A stretch of 50,634 nucleotides of DNA from Oscillospiraceae bacterium (GCA_015069215.1 SVJC01000002.1:1-50634), one strand, 5' to 3'; positions 25,404 through 36,112 are shown, numbered from the stretch's first letter. Made by a program: numbers and translations. The notes: a model not told the origin generated them from the sequence alone.

Positions 25404-26975
25404 ATGGGCGAAAAAGGCATTACTCCTGCCTCTTCCGGCAACAAGATACAAGGGTTTCTCCTGAAATACCCGGGCGTTCCTGCGGCCGTAATCGCTCTTT
25501 TGGTGCTCATTCTGACAGGCAATAAGATCGCCAACGGTTTTGTCACTTCCGCTCTCATGATCACAGGCTTCATTGCCATCCTGGCAACGGGAGCAGTGCT
25601 CTCCAAAAAGAAAAAGCTGACTGATGACATCTTGATCCTGCTGCTCTTTGCCGCGGGATTCTGGATAAAGCTCTGCTATGTGCTCTACACGGACATCAAC
25701 GTGCGCCAGTGCGACGTGGAGGTCTTCAAGGAAGGCGACTACAGCGACTTCCATGCGGGATACATCCTTTATCTGAGGGATTTCTTAAGGCTCCCGGATT
25801 TCGACGTGGCACTTCACGGCCAGTTCTATCACCCGCCGTTCCATCACTTCATCTGCGCAATTTTCCTTCGGATATACGAGCTGTTCCTTCCCAAGGGAAC
25901 CCATAATTACGAGTGTCTCCAGACGCTGACGCTGCTCTATTCGTTCGGCGCGCAGTATTACATCTTCAAGATCATCAGGCTCATGGGAATCAAGGGAAAG
26001 GGCCTCGTTGATTCGGCGCTCCTGATCTCGGCTTTCCCGATGCTGACGCTCTTTGCCGGCTCGGTCAACAACGACATATTGTCGCTTCTTCTGTTTTTCG
26101 CGGCCTTATCCTACGGCATCGAATGGTACAGGGAAGGAAAGTTCAAGTTCATCCTGATCTCCGCGCTCTGCACGGGTTTTGGCATGATGACCAAGCTTTC
26201 CGTGGGCCTCATCGCTTTCCCGATGGGATTCCTTTTCGTAGTCAGATTCATAAAGGACATCAGGGAGAAGAAGGGCCTCAGGACCTTCGGACATCTTGCG
26301 TGTTTCGGCGTGATCGCGGCGCCTCTGGGCCTCTGGTATTCGGTAAGGAACCTCATCAGATACAACACCCCTCTGGGCTATGTGCTGAAACTCGACAACA
26401 AATACATGGACATCAGCAGGTATTCGCTGAAAGACCGCCTGTTCGGGTTCTACGGATTCCCGATCGAGGATTTTTACACCAACATCGGATCTGACGGCGA
26501 GCAGGATTACAACATCTTCATAACGCAGGTGAAGACGATGCTCTTCGGTTATGAGAACTGCAGGGACGACATGCTGATGACCCTTACCGGATATTTCCTT
26601 CTCCTGATCGCGCTGATCCTTATTCTCGTGGCATTCGGAGGGATAATCTACGTGATCGCAACCATGAGAAAACGCGGTAAGACCGTTGAAGAAATGGCCC
26701 TGATAATACTCTTCGTGACCGAGGTGGTCTCGATCATCATGTTCTCATTAAAGTTCCCCCACGTTTGCTCGCAGGACTTCAGATACGATTTCCCGGCTCT
26801 GCTGACGGGGGTATTCGGCATCGCGGCAATGGCCGGATCAAAGCGTGCGGAAGGCCTTCCCGGAAAGGGATTGAAGGCGCTCTGCATTGCGTTCTTCGTC
26901 ATGTCGACGGTCTATTACGCGATACTCTGGACTTACGTCAAAGGCGAAGTTTTGGTGGTTGAACCGACATGGTAG
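25404..26975 (+). CDS. GT39-like membrane glycosyltransferase (first of a tandem pair)
   Basis: 523 residues with about 11 membrane segments. The first outer loop carries DINVRQCDVEVF and later GQFYHPPFHHFICAI near residue 139, a pattern of GT-C/PMT_2-like transferases. NDILSLLLFFAALSYGIEWYREG and a MMTKLSVGLIAFPMGF segment recur in the next protein, so the two are paralogues. The track start is a TTG at 25383 without a Shine-Dalgarno; the ATG at 25404 has AAAGG 10 nt upstream. The end overlaps the next start by 7 nt. Probable donor is a lipid-linked sugar; acceptor unknown. Confidence 0.72.
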   Translation: MGEKGITPASSGNKIQGFLLKYPGVPAAVIALLVLILTGNKIANGFVTSALMITGFIAILATGAVLSKKKKLTDDILILLLFAAGFWIKLCYVLYTDINVRQCDVEVFKEGDYSDFHAGYILYLRDFLRLPDFDVALHGQFYHPPFHHFICAIFLRIYELFLPKGTHNYECLQTLTLLYSFGAQYYIFKIIRLMGIKGKGLVDSALLISAFPMLTLFAGSVNNDILSLLLFFAALSYGIEWYREGKFKFILISALCTGFGMMTKLSVGLIAFPMGFLFVVRFIKDIREKKGLRTFGHLACFGVIAAPLGLWYSVRNLIRYNTPLGYVLKLDNKYMDISRYSLKDRLFGFYGFPIEDFYTNIGSDGEQDYNIFITQVKTMLFGYENCRDDMLMTLTGYFLLLIALILILVAFGGIIYVIATMRKRGKTVEEMALIILFVTEVVSIIMFSLKFPHVCSQDFRYDFPALLTGVFGIAAMAGSKRAEGLPGKGLKALCIAFFVMSTVYYAILWTYVKGEVLVVEPTW

Positions 26976-28723
26976 AAAAGAAGAATGACATCAGTTCCAT
27001 AGGCCCTTCGTTCCTGCTGATGACGGCGGGAGTACTCTTCATCTACTGCCTTACGGGCATGACGGCCGCGCGGTTGAGCAGCATCAAATGCGCAGTCCTT
27101 TTCGGCGTGTTCGTATCGTTCGTTGCATTTTACATGGTCAGCCGCATCAATAGCGTAAAGGCCGGATTATCAGGCCTTCTGGCGGGAATCCCCGTCGGGA
27201 TCGTCTCATATTTCGCGCTCGAAAATGCTTTCAATTCGGTGCAGCGCCTGACCATCGAATGCTTCGGGATCATGCTGAGATTCTTCTTTTTCGGATGCCT
27301 TACCGCGATAGTGCTCTGCTGCATCTCGCTGTACGCATCCAAAAAGTTCAAGACCGAAGATGCGGTATTCGCGGTGCTTGCGGCCGGGTTCACATTGAGA
27401 ACGATAATGGTATTGTTCACGCCGATGAACTTTTATCAGCACGACGTATCCTCGTTCGCGCCCGGATTCCAGGGCTTTCACGATGATTACATCATGTATA
27501 TCTACGAGAACTGGGCGCTCCCGGACGGCGACGTCAGGGACTTAGGTCAGCTCTACCATCCGCCGCTCCATTACATCCTGAGCGCATTGTTCTTCAAGCT
27601 GAATTCAGTGGTGTTCCCGGACCGCGCGGCTGCAGTGGACTGTTTAAAGACGCTGCCGTTCATCTGGAGCAGCGGCTTTGTGCTCTTCAGCCTCAAGATC
27701 TTCAGGCAGTTTAAGATCGAAGGCGTCGCGCTTGTTATGGCACTTGTCCTTGTGTGCCTCCATCCGCAGACGATATTCCTGTCGATCCAGGTAAATAACG
27801 ACGCTTTGGCCCTGATGCTCTTTGTCGCAGCGATCTATCTTGCACTCAGGTGGTATGAAAACCCCGATCTTACGACGATACTTTTCACGGCGCTTGCCAT
27901 CGGATGCGCCATGATGACCAAGCTCTCGATGGGCTTTGTCGCATTCCCGGTCGGCTTCCTGTTCCTGGCAAAACTCATTGAGACCGTCAGGAAAAAAGAG
28001 AAGAAAGGCAAGGTTTCCACGGGCGGACTCATAAAGCAGTTTGTTTGTTTCGGTGCCCTGGCATTCCCTTTGGGACTCTGGTATCCCGTAAAGAATTTCC
28101 TCGAGCACGGAACGCCTTTCACGTATGTCTTCCCGATCGATTCGTCGAGCGGGCAGGACGTCTGGATGTATTCACCGTGGCAGAGACTTTTCGCGCCTTC
28201 CATGGAATCCCTTAATAAGCCGTTCCTGGTGGAATCTTCTTCAAAACCCGGAGTTGATTACAACATATTCGTGGCGCTGCTAAAGACATCGCTTTTCGAC
28301 GAGAGGAATTTCGAATCGGATTATCTTATAAAATCCGGGTTATGTGTCTATGGGGCCGCCATAATAGTGGCGTTCGTGATCTTTATGAGCGCGCTCATAA
28401 TAACCGTCAGGTACATCAGGAAAAAGAAAATGACCGCAGGCTTCATGTCGCTCCTGATCCTTTGCGTTGTGATGCTCGGCTGCTACATAAGCTTCTGCTT
28501 CAAATACCCGGTAGTTTGCACGGAGAGCTTCAGATACATTGCGCCGGTCCTTCCCGCGGCGGGAGTTTTCCTGGGAATCTATGGCCGGGAATTTCCGAAA
28601 GGGGTCATTTGGAAGTCCGTTTTCGGGTGGCCCCTCACGTTTTTTGTCCTTGCAGTGTTCTCTTTCTACGGATCCTACGATCAATACAGGGTGGCCTGGG
28701 AGCATTTCATCAGGCCCCACTGA
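26969..28723 (+). CDS. GT39-like membrane glycosyltransferase (second of a tandem pair)
   Basis: 584 residues with about 12 membrane segments. The first large outer loop has FYQHDVSSFAPGFQGFHDDYI and GQLYHPPLHYILSALF; later VNNDALALMLFVAAIYLALRWYE and MMTKLSMGFVAFPVGF match its upstream paralogue closely. A longer N-terminus (about 60 residues with two extra helices) sets it apart. ATG overlaps the previous stop by 7 nt, so translation is likely coupled. A GT-C type glycosyl or other polyprenyl-linked transfer is likely; the exact reaction is not predictable. Confidence 0.72.
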   Translation: MVEKKNDISSIGPSFLLMTAGVLFIYCLTGMTAARLSSIKCAVLFGVFVSFVAFYMVSRINSVKAGLSGLLAGIPVGIVSYFALENAFNSVQRLTIECFGIMLRFFFFGCLTAIVLCCISLYASKKFKTEDAVFAVLAAGFTLRTIMVLFTPMNFYQHDVSSFAPGFQGFHDDYIMYIYENWALPDGDVRDLGQLYHPPLHYILSALFFKLNSVVFPDRAAAVDCLKTLPFIWSSGFVLFSLKIFRQFKIEGVALVMALVLVCLHPQTIFLSIQVNNDALALMLFVAAIYLALRWYENPDLTTILFTALAIGCAMMTKLSMGFVAFPVGFLFLAKLIETVRKKEKKGKVSTGGLIKQFVCFGALAFPLGLWYPVKNFLEHGTPFTYVFPIDSSSGQDVWMYSPWQRLFAPSMESLNKPFLVESSSKPGVDYNIFVALLKTSLFDERNFESDYLIKSGLCVYGAAIIVAFVIFMSALIITVRYIRKKKMTAGFMSLLILCVVMLGCYISFCFKYPVVCTESFRYIAPVLPAAGVFLGIYGREFPKGVIWKSVFGWPLTFFVLAVFSFYGSYDQYRVAWEHFIRPH

Positions 28724-28761
28724 CACATCTTTAAGGTGATGCGGTCAAATCAGGCTTGCCG

Positions 28762-28770
28762 TGTTATAAT
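28762..28770 (+). promoter_or_regulatory. Extended -10 promoter of the SseB-like gene
   Basis: TGTTATAAT (TGn plus perfect TATAAT) lies 31 nt before the ATG at 28802; no consensus -35. Confidence 0.55.
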
Positions 28771-28801
28771 TCTTTTTGACTAAAAATAAAGGGGACCGGA
28801 T

Positions 28802-30202
28802 ATGGCACTTTTCGGAAAGAAAAAGAATGATGAGAATAAACCCGCGGAACAGAACGCCGAAGCGGCTTCAAGTTCCAAGGAGATGGAAATAATCCTCCAG
28901 GCACGTAAGGAGGAAGAGGAAGAACGTCAGGCGAAGATCGCGGCGCGCGAGGCTGAGCAGCAGGAATACAGGGATGCGATAGCTTCGGACATGACAAAGG
29001 CGGCTGAAGCGGCTGCCGATGTCCTTTCAATGTTTCCGGCTACGGACGGCAATGAGCGCTTCTTCATGCTGGTCGACGCAAATGTTTATACCGATCCGGT
29101 AAACGAAGGCGACGAGATCGTAACCGGCTACCTCCGCGGAAAGATCACCAAGGGTCAGGAGATCCAGGTCCTTTCAGGTCTTGACGATCTTAACACTGTT
29201 ACAGTCAACGTTATCCGCAATGATAACCGTGAAATAGTTGATGAGGCTTATAACGAGAAGGTTGAGCTTGAGCTCTCCAAGGGCGACTTCAAGGATCCCG
29301 AATCTCCGGATGAGGAGAAGGAATCCAGAGTCAGGAACTTCTCCATCCTCACGAACCTTCCCGCAGAAGAAGGCAAACTCGAAGGCATCCGTCTTCCTGC
29401 CATGCTCTGCGAGTTCTCCAGATATCAGGGCGACCAGGAATTCTTCGGTCAGCTGATGAACGCTGCGATGAAGACGGAATTCGTCGTTCCCGCAAAGGTT
29501 ACCGGCGGATCGAACAACCAGAGGAGAGTCGCTTTCGCAGGACTCCAGTCCAACAAGGAGGAAGGAAAGCCCATGCTTCCCGCTTTCTCCGGCATGAAGG
29601 CATTCGAAAAGCATAAGGGAATGCTTGCCAAGACCGGCGGCTTCAACACCGGCATCAGCATGGATTTCTCACAGATCTGCAGCGTTGCAAGAGACGAGAA
29701 TCACGGCGGATGCGTAGTCGATCCTCTCGGCCCCGTCATTTTCGCGCTTCCCAAGCCGGTCCTCGACACTGCGGTCAACACGATCCAGTTCAGTTACCTT
29801 TTCGGCGAGAACAAGAAGGCTGAGACATTCCGGGAAGCTCCGAAGGCAGAGGAAAAGCCCGCTCAGAGGCTCAGGGAATACAATGTTCAGAACCTCATTC
29901 CTGCAGGCGAGTCCAACTACATCATGGACGCCGTCAGGAAATACGGCGGTTCTCATTCAGAGATCTCCAAGATCTGCGTCGTCATGGTCGTTGCAGTTGA
30001 TGATCCTCAGGACAAGTCATATGTCTGCATCGTGGACTGCAGCAAGGAGAAGTTCGACATGAGCTGCAAGGGCCTCGAAAAGGTCATCAAGCCTTACATG
30101 AGGACCATAAAGAAACTCCAGTTCCGTCCTTATGACAAGGAACAGTTCCCCGACGAATTCATAGCGAGATACCCTTGGGCATACAACAAGCTTTCATTCT
30201 GA
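28802..30202 (+). CDS. SseB-like protein with coiled-coil N-terminus and an EF-Tu domain-2-like insert
   Basis: 466 residues, no signal peptide. Residues 20-65 are highly charged and probably coiled coil (QARKEEEEERQAKIAAREAEQQEY). Residues about 70-165 resemble a beta-barrel like domain 2 of translation GTPases (EIVTGYLRGKITKGQEIQVLSG), which is tentative. Residues 185-330 match the SseB N-terminal type (RLPAMLCEFS, VVDPLGPVIFALPKPVLD). Residues about 360-466 look like the SseB C-terminal domain (ICVVMVVAVDDPQDKSYVCIVD). SseB was first linked to serine sensitivity in E. coli; its molecular role is unclear. AAAGGGG precedes the ATG. The next gene starts 7 nt after the stop, so the two form an operon. 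Confidence 0.72.
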   Translation: MALFGKKKNDENKPAEQNAEAASSSKEMEIILQARKEEEEERQAKIAAREAEQQEYRDAIASDMTKAAEAAADVLSMFPATDGNERFFMLVDANVYTDPVNEGDEIVTGYLRGKITKGQEIQVLSGLDDLNTVTVNVIRNDNREIVDEAYNEKVELELSKGDFKDPESPDEEKESRVRNFSILTNLPAEEGKLEGIRLPAMLCEFSRYQGDQEFFGQLMNAAMKTEFVVPAKVTGGSNNQRRVAFAGLQSNKEEGKPMLPAFSGMKAFEKHKGMLAKTGGFNTGISMDFSQICSVARDENHGGCVVDPLGPVIFALPKPVLDTAVNTIQFSYLFGENKKAETFREAPKAEEKPAQRLREYNVQNLIPAGESNYIMDAVRKYGGSHSEISKICVVMVVAVDDPQDKSYVCIVDCSKEKFDMSCKGLEKVIKPYMRTIKKLQFRPYDKEQFPDEFIARYPWAYNKLSF

Positions 30203-30209
30203 GGTTTTG

Positions 30210-30854
30210 ATGAATTACTACTACATTGACTTCGAAAACGTAAAGACCGCGGGACTCAAGGGAGTGGATGCGCTTCCTTCTTCTGACACCGTCAAGATCT
30301 TTGCAAAGGGCGGTTCCGACCAGATGAAGTTCAATGACATCAAGACGCTGATGGCTGCAAAGGCAACCGTGACGATCGAAGATGTTGTCACGGGCACCAA
30401 GAACGCTCTGGATTTCCAGCTCCTGACAGACCTCATGATCGACTGCGTGAAAAGGGCCGGTATGTCTCCTGCACCGAAGTTCGTGATAATCTCCGCGGAC
30501 CACGGATACGATCCCGCGATCACGCAGATGAAGAAGCGCGGCGTAAACAACGTTTACAGAGCAACCACGATAAAGGACGCGGAGAACGGCAATTTCGCCG
30601 GCAAGGAGCCAAAGCAGCCCCGCGCCAAAAAGACAACAGACGACAAGAAGGAAGAAAAGCCCCGTAAAAAGGCGGCTCCCAAGGCTGATACTCCCGCTTC
30701 CGATGCCCCCGTGGCTTCTGCCGCAAAGACAGAGCCTTCCAAGACTCAAAAACCCGAGCAGAAGCAGCCTTCATCAAGGCCTTCGAGAAGGCGCGTCCAT
30801 TCCAGAACTATCAATAAAGACGATAAGAACGCCACGGAAACTCCGAAAAAATGA
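30210..30854 (+). CDS. PIN/NYN-like nuclease-domain protein with basic tail
   Basis: 214 residues. Residues 1-125 form a PIN-like (NYN/LabA-type) fold with acidic residues in YYIDFENVKTAG, ALDFQLLTDLMID and VIISADHGYDPAI, the pattern of a metal-dependent RNase active site. Residues 130-214 are a Lys/Pro/Ala-rich disordered tail (KKTTDDKKEEKPRKKAAPKA), likely to bind RNA. The track begins at a TTG at 30207; the ATG at 30210 has GAGG 5 nt upstream and was chosen. It lies directly after the SseB-like gene. RNase activity is inferred from the fold. Confidence 0.75.
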   Translation: MNYYYIDFENVKTAGLKGVDALPSSDTVKIFAKGGSDQMKFNDIKTLMAAKATVTIEDVVTGTKNALDFQLLTDLMIDCVKRAGMSPAPKFVIISADHGYDPAITQMKKRGVNNVYRATTIKDAENGNFAGKEPKQPRAKKTTDDKKEEKPRKKAAPKADTPASDAPVASAAKTEPSKTQKPEQKQPSSRPSRRRVHSRTINKDDKNATETPKK

Positions 30855-30885
30855 CATCTTGAATAAACAAATTCCTAAATGCGCG

Positions 30886-30899
30886 TGATACAATTACGC
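30886..30899 (+). promoter_or_regulatory. Extended -10 promoter within a dyad, before the large ABC gene
   Basis: TGATACAAT (30886-30894) is an extended -10 box. It lies inside an inverted repeat, CGCGT-9 nt-ACGCG (about 30882-30900), so a regulator could cover it. The ATG follows about 40 nt downstream. Confidence 0.42.
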
Positions 30900-30937
30900 G
30901 TAGGATAGATCTATATGGCAGTTTTTCGGGGATAGAT

Positions 30938-33900
30938 ATGCTTCAGATCAAAGACATCCGCAAGGAATACAAAACGGGAAATCTTGTTCAGAAGGCGCTT
31001 GACGGCGTCTCTCTTAATCTTCGCGACAATGAATTCGTCGCGATCTTAGGTCCTTCCGGCTCAGGCAAGACAACGCTCCTCAACATAATCGGAGGTCTTG
31101 ACCGTTACGATTCGGGCGACCTTGTAATCAACGGGATCTCAACGAAGAAGTACAAAGACAGGGACTGGGACGCCTACAGAAACCACACGATCGGTTTCGT
31201 TTTCCAAAGCTATAACCTGATCCCTCATCAGACGGTCCTGGCAAACGTCGAGCTCGCTCTGACGATCTCGGGCATCAGCGGCAAGGAAAGAAAAGAGAAG
31301 GCTTTGGCAGCCCTTGATAAGGTCGGCCTTAAAGAGCAGGCTCACAAAAAGCCGAACCAGATGTCCGGCGGACAGATGCAGCGTGTTGCAATCGCGAGAG
31401 CGCTCGTAAACGACCCGGACATCCTCCTGGCAGATGAGCCCACGGGCGCGCTGGACTCCGATACGAGCGTCCAGGTCATGGACCTTCTGAAGGAAGTCGC
31501 GAAAGACAGGCTCGTAGTCATGGTCACCCATAACCCTGAGCTCGCAGAGCAGTACGCGACCAGGATCGTCAGGGTAAAAGACGGTAAGATAATCGGCGAC
31601 ACTGATCCTTACAAGCCTGAGGATTCGATGATAAAGCCGCCCGTCCATAAGCGCATCGGCAAAGCTTCAATGAGCTTTTTCACGGCTCTGGCACTGAGCT
31701 TCAACAACCTCCTGACAAAGAAGACGAGGACCATTCTCGTTGCATTTGCAGGCTCGATCGGCATCATAGGGATCGCACTTATCATGTCTCTTTCAAACGG
31801 CGTCAACAAATACATCGATGACACCGAGAAAAAGACCCTGTCGCAATATCCTTTGCAGATCGAGAGCTCGTCAGTGTCACTGATGCAGCTCATGATGGTC
31901 AACACCGATTCGTGGAAGGAAGCAGAGCCCGGCAAGATCACGGAGATCCCGAGCGTTTCGCAGATCCTTTCGACATTTAAGAGCAACGACCTGATCTCGC
32001 TTAGAAGTCATTTCGATGAGAAGACTCCCGAGATCTATGACCTCACGAACGGCATCGAGTACAGGTATTCGCTCCAGCCACAGATCTTCGATTATTCAAG
32101 CAAGACGGGCGATTTCAGACAGGTTAATCCGAACGAGGACTTCAAGTCCATGGGCATGTCCTCTTCCTCGATGTTCACATCGGCTTACACGATGAATGTA
32201 TTTTTCGAGCTGCCCGAAAACGATGACCTCTACATCAACCAGTACGACATCAAGACCGGCAGGTGGCCCCAAAATTCAAGCGAAGCGGTCCTCGTCATTT
32301 CGTCGAACGGAAGCGTGAGCGATTACATAATCTATGTTTTCGGACTCCGCGACAGAAAAGAACTCGACAAGATGATCGACGACTTCACGAACGGAAAGAC
32401 CGTCTCGTCTGATCAGGAGAAATACACCTGGCCCTACAGCGCGTTCATGGACAAGGTCTTCAAGGTCGCTCCCGCATTTGATTTCTACAAGTACGACAGC
32501 ACGCACAAGATCTATTCCGACATGAGGAAAGATTCAAAGTTCATGAACGATCTCCTCAAGAAATCGCGTGATCTCAAGATCGTCGGGATCGTCCAGCCCA
32601 AGGACGGGGAGGACATCCAGATGCTGAATTCCGGCATCTATTACGGCAAGCACCTGATCGAGGAACTGCGCGCGGAATCCGAGAATGCCGATGTCGTAAA
32701 GGCACAGCTTGCTGACCGCGAGACCAATGTTCTCACCGGCGTCAGATTCGACGATGAGAACGAAGACTTTGACATGGGAGAACTTTTCTCCGTCGACGAA
32801 GACAAGATGAAGGATGCTTTCAAGTTTGACGAGAATGCGCTGAAATTCGACAAGAACAAGCTGACGGATCTTAACGGCATCGACTTCGCGAAAGAACTTG
32901 CCAACGCGATGCCCAAGATGAACTCAAAGGACATATCCAAGCTCCTTAATAACGTTAAGCTGGACGTCAATTACGAAGAGCTGGGCAAGCTCGTTACGAA
33001 CGTAATGAACGGATATCTTGCTTATGCAGCAAAGGATCCGAAGACAGACTACGCGAAAATGCCGGATGCCTTCAATGCTTATCTGAACTCTGCAGAGGGA
33101 AAGGCACTGATCCGCGAGCAGATCATGAAGATAATCAAGGACAGCATCGGCGACGTATCGCAGAAGGCGATCAGAAAGGCCGAGACAGCCATCATGGACG
33201 GCTTTGCGGAATATGCTTCAAAGCAGGGATGGGATCTCACATCGGGTAATCTCACGCAGTACATGACACAGTACCTCAATACCGATGAAGGAAGAAAACT
33301 CGCGCAGAAGCAGTTCAATGCAGTAACCGATGAGATCGTCGGCAACGTAAAGATCACCGACAAGCAGATGTCCGCTTTTGTTAAGGCACTGACGAACGGC
33401 TATCAGAAGTATGCGAAGGAACATAACGCACCTGATCCGTCTCTGCTTGCAAAATCCTTCGCTGCTTACGCCAGCTCCAAAGAGGGTTCCAAGCTCATCA
33501 CCGACGGTGCGATGAAGGCCGTAAACACGGAAAGCATAATGAAGCAGGTCTCAAAGAACGTCAACTCTTATTCGCAGTCGATGGGAACGCAGATCGGCGG
33601 AGCTATGAAGAAGATATTCAAGAAGGTCGCGACGCAGATCGGAAAGAATGTCACGAGCGCTCTGAAGGAAACGTTCTCCAATTTCGGAGATGCCCTCATG
33701 ATCGATGAAGACGCGATCGCAGGCGCATTCAAGATGAACATGGACCAGTCGCAGATGGAATCTTTCATGGCCGAGATGATGGGCGGAAACACGACCTCCG
33801 CCGACGCAAATCTTGCCGCTTTCGGCTACCGCGAAGCAGATGACTTAAGCTCTATCACCATCTACCCGAAGGATTTCGAGAGCAAGGACAAGATCGTAAA

Positions 33901-34420
33901 GATAATCGATGACTACAACAAGGCTGCAGAAGATGCCGGTGACGAAGACAAGTCCATCACCTACACGGACATCGTAGGCGCGCTGATGAAGTCAGTCACG
34001 AAGATCATCAACACGATCTCATACGTCCTCATCGCGTTCGTCGCGATCTCGCTCGTCGTATCCTCGATCATGATCGGAGTCATCACATATATCAGCGTCT
34101 TAGAGCGCCGCAAGGAGATCGGTATCCTGCGCGCGATGGGCGCATCGAAACTGAATGTCGCCCAGGTATTTAACGCGGAGACCGTCATCACCGGCTTCCT
34201 GGCAGGTCTTTTAGGTGTTGGGATTTCGCTCCTGCTCCTGATCCCGGGCAACTACCTGATCCACAAGATAGGTGAGACGGAAGCGGTAAGCGCCGCGCTG
34301 CCTGTTCTTCCGGGAATCGCACTTGTTTTCTTAAGTGTGCTTCTTACGCTCATCGGAGGCATCATTCCTTCAAGAACGGCATCCAAGCAGGATCCCGTCA
34401 CAGCTCTCAGGACCGACTGA
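30938..34420 (+). CDS. MacB-like ABC transporter, fused ATPase and FtsX-type permease with giant outer domain
   Basis: 1160 residues. The ATPase occupies 1-230: Walker [10 protein letters not shown], signature [15 protein letters not shown], Walker [13 protein letters not shown] and switch His VMVTHN. One membrane helix near 258-280 is followed by an outer domain of about 740 residues, then three helices near 1022-1050, 1082-1108 and 1121-1146, the FtsX/MacB topology. [23 protein letters not shown] is the permease-ATPase coupling motif. The outer domain contains three tandem repeats of about 65 residues at roughly 689, 753 and 818 ([24 protein letters not shown], each followed by an EG[KRS].L motif). 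Such transporters drive mechanical or export work on peptides, lipids or drugs; the substrate is unknown. It stands alone between its promoter and a convergent GGDEF gene. Confidence 0.88.
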   Translation: MLQIKDIRKEYKTGNLVQKALDGVSLNLRDNEFVAILGPSGSGKTTLLNIIGGLDRYDSGDLVINGISTKKYKDRDWDAYRNHTIGFVFQSYNLIPHQTVLANVELALTISGISGKERKEKALAALDKVGLKEQAHKKPNQMSGGQMQRVAIARALVNDPDILLADEPTGALDSDTSVQVMDLLKEVAKDRLVVMVTHNPELAEQYATRIVRVKDGKIIGDTDPYKPEDSMIKPPVHKRIGKASMSFFTALALSFNNLLTKKTRTILVAFAGSIGIIGIALIMSLSNGVNKYIDDTEKKTLSQYPLQIESSSVSLMQLMMVNTDSWKEAEPGKITEIPSVSQILSTFKSNDLISLRSHFDEKTPEIYDLTNGIEYRYSLQPQIFDYSSKTGDFRQVNPNEDFKSMGMSSSSMFTSAYTMNVFFELPENDDLYINQYDIKTGRWPQNSSEAVLVISSNGSVSDYIIYVFGLRDRKELDKMIDDFTNGKTVSSDQEKYTWPYSAFMDKVFKVAPAFDFYKYDSTHKIYSDMRKDSKFMNDLLKKSRDLKIVGIVQPKDGEDIQMLNSGIYYGKHLIEELRAESENADVVKAQLADRETNVLTGVRFDDENEDFDMGELFSVDEDKMKDAFKFDENALKFDKNKLTDLNGIDFAKELANAMPKMNSKDISKLLNNVKLDVNYEELGKLVTNVMNGYLAYAAKDPKTDYAKMPDAFNAYLNSAEGKALIREQIMKIIKDSIGDVSQKAIRKAETAIMDGFAEYASKQGWDLTSGNLTQYMTQYLNTDEGRKLAQKQFNAVTDEIVGNVKITDKQMSAFVKALTNGYQKYAKEHNAPDPSLLAKSFAAYASSKEGSKLITDGAMKAVNTESIMKQVSKNVNSYSQSMGTQIGGAMKKIFKKVATQIGKNVTSALKETFSNFGDALMIDEDAIAGAFKMNMDQSQMESFMAEMMGGNTTSADANLAAFGYREADDLSSITIYPKDFESKDKIVKIIDDYNKAAEDAGDEDKSITYTDIVGALMKSVTKIINTISYVLIAFVAISLVVSSIMIGVITYISVLERRKEIGILRAMGASKLNVAQVFNAETVITGFLAGLLGVGISLLLLIPGNYLIHKIGETEAVSAALPVLPGIALVFLSVLLTLIGGIIPSRTASKQDPVTALRTD

Positions 34421-34426
34421 CAAATA

Positions 34427-36112
34427 TCATTCGGCGAGGTTTTCTTTGATCTCCGTTTTCTTGGCGTACATGCGGTCATCGGCAAGGCGCTCTGCCATTG
34501 CGAGGCTCATTCCCGTTCCGTTCTCATAAACAGCCATGCCGCAGGGTATGAAAAGCGGGATCTCCGGCTTTTCATTTGTGTTGTATTCATCGATATAAGC
34601 ATCAAAAAGCTCCAAGGCTTTCTCGTATTCTTTTTCGACATCGGGGCCTGTCATGATGGCCATGAACTCATCGCCGCCGGTCCTGAAGCACCACGTTCCC
34701 GCAAACGTTCCGAAGGTTGACTTGATCGCTTCGGCAGCCGCAATGATGCGTCTGTCGCCTTCGAGGTGGCCGTGCCGGTCGTTGACCTTCTTGAGGTCGT
34801 TTACGTCAAACTGGACAAGGATGCATTTTCCGGATTCGCCGTTCTGAAGAACATCTTCGCACTCATTGAATGCGAGGCGGTTTGAAAGCCCCGTCAGGCC
34901 GTCTACTCTTGCGAGCCTTGCCTGGATGTCTGACTCAAGACTGCGCTTGTTGGTCTCGATCATGGAGGTGGTCTCGTAGATCAGAAGGACGATGAAGAAT
35001 ACCGTCAGACCGATCCTCGTTGCTGCAGCGTTATCTTCCTGCCAGCCGGGCAGATAGTAGCGGATCATATCGATCGTGCCTGTCGCGAAAAGAACTCCGA
35101 AAGCAAACAGCATGTAGCGGTATCTGTTGTCCCTTTCCTTGTCGAGCTTCATTTCGCGCACGAACATGAATACCATGAAGCCTATTACGATCGCGATTAT
35201 CGTGTGCGACAGGACGAGGATATTGTGGAAGTCCGTAACGTTCGTGATGAGGCACAAAAGGCTCAATATGAAATTGCCCGTAACGAGCCAGACCGTGATC
35301 TTAACGAGATGCGAATTGAGGTTCTCCGTCATGGCGGAGAAGAAGATCATCGCAGGCGCAGGAAGCAGCACGAGACACATGTGCTCAATCAGTCTTATGA
35401 CACCCGGATTGCCCGTGACCAGGAACATTATGTGCGTACCCGTATGCGTATAAAGCGCGAGGATTATGGTCATGGTCCCGAGCGCGATCGTCTCAACCAT
35501 TTTCGTAGTCCTTCTATTCTGGAACGCACCGAAAACAACGAGTGAAATGCCGAGGAACAAAGCAGAGAAGCTTAAGATGAACTTCCAGAAATTCCTGTGC
35601 AGGATACCCTTGATGAAAGAAGCGCCGCCTTCTGCGTGCATGCCGCGGAATGAAGTCCACTTGCCCTTTAGAAGTGAATCGTATTCGATCGTCAGCGTGC
35701 GGCTTCCCTCGAATTCGGGAACGTTTACGACGTGAATGTATTCGCCGTAGTAATCACCGTAGATGGGGAGAAGCTTCGGCTTGAAATCGTATATGAGTGC
35801 ATTGTCCAGATAGATCTTGAAATTGAGATTGCAGGTGGAGAAGCAGAGGTCTGCGCCGTTGAACGTTGACCATTCGATATTCTTGTACATGGAGATCGTG
35901 TTTACCGGATCGAAAACGGGATTCTCGGGATCAGCATCCTCATCCTGTCTTACGTTCGGGCTTGCGCCGCCGTTATACTTCCATTCATCGTTAACGGGAC
36001 GGTTCGGCGAATATACATTTCCGTCGGGAATGCTGAACACGAATAAAAGCCCCAGAAGGACTGCGGCTATTGCAACTATTGCCAGATTGATATATGCAAA
36101 AGTCTTATTCAT
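34427..36112 (-). CDS. Membrane diguanylate cyclase (GGDEF)
   Basis: 561 residues. An N-terminal helix (INLAIVAIAAVLLGLLFVF) is followed by an outer beta-rich domain (about 30-190: FNGADLCFSTCNLNFKIYLDNALIYDF), about seven helices (190-380) resembling a 7TM sensor module, and a GGDEF domain (about 395-561). DGLTGLSNRLAFNE and an intact GGDEF near residue 477 suggest active c-di-GMP synthesis. The I-site RxxD is not obvious. The track uses a TTG at 36142 (AGGG 7 nt away); I prefer the ATG at 36112 next to the first helix, but neither has a strong Shine-Dalgarno. It converges with the ABC gene 6 bp away. Confidence 0.87.
   Translation of the reverse strand: MNKTFAYINLAIVAIAAVLLGLLFVFSIPDGNVYSPNRPVNDEWKYNGGASPNVRQDEDADPENPVFDPVNTISMYKNIEWSTFNGADLCFSTCNLNFKIYLDNALIYDFKPKLLPIYGDYYGEYIHVVNVPEFEGSRTLTIEYDSLLKGKWTSFRGMHAEGGASFIKGILHRNFWKFILSFSALFLGISLVVFGAFQNRRTTKMVETIALGTMTIILALYTHTGTHIMFLVTGNPGVIRLIEHMCLVLLPAPAMIFFSAMTENLNSHLVKITVWLVTGNFILSLLCLITNVTDFHNILVLSHTIIAIVIGFMVFMFVREMKLDKERDNRYRYMLFAFGVLFATGTIDMIRYYLPGWQEDNAAATRIGLTVFFIVLLIYETTSMIETNKRSLESDIQARLARVDGLTGLSNRLAFNECEDVLQNGESGKCILVQFDVNDLKKVNDRHGHLEGDRRIIAAAEAIKSTFGTFAGTWCFRTGGDEFMAIMTGPDVEKEYEKALELFDAYIDEYNTNEKPEIPLFIPCGMAVYENGTGMSLAMAERLADDRMYAKKTEIKENLAE

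Noticed and set aside
26123-28734. ORFs 26123-26494, 27644-28108, 28340-28734 in other frames
   Set aside because: Shadows of the two GT39-like membrane proteins; charged composition is that expected from reading hydrophobic codons in another frame.
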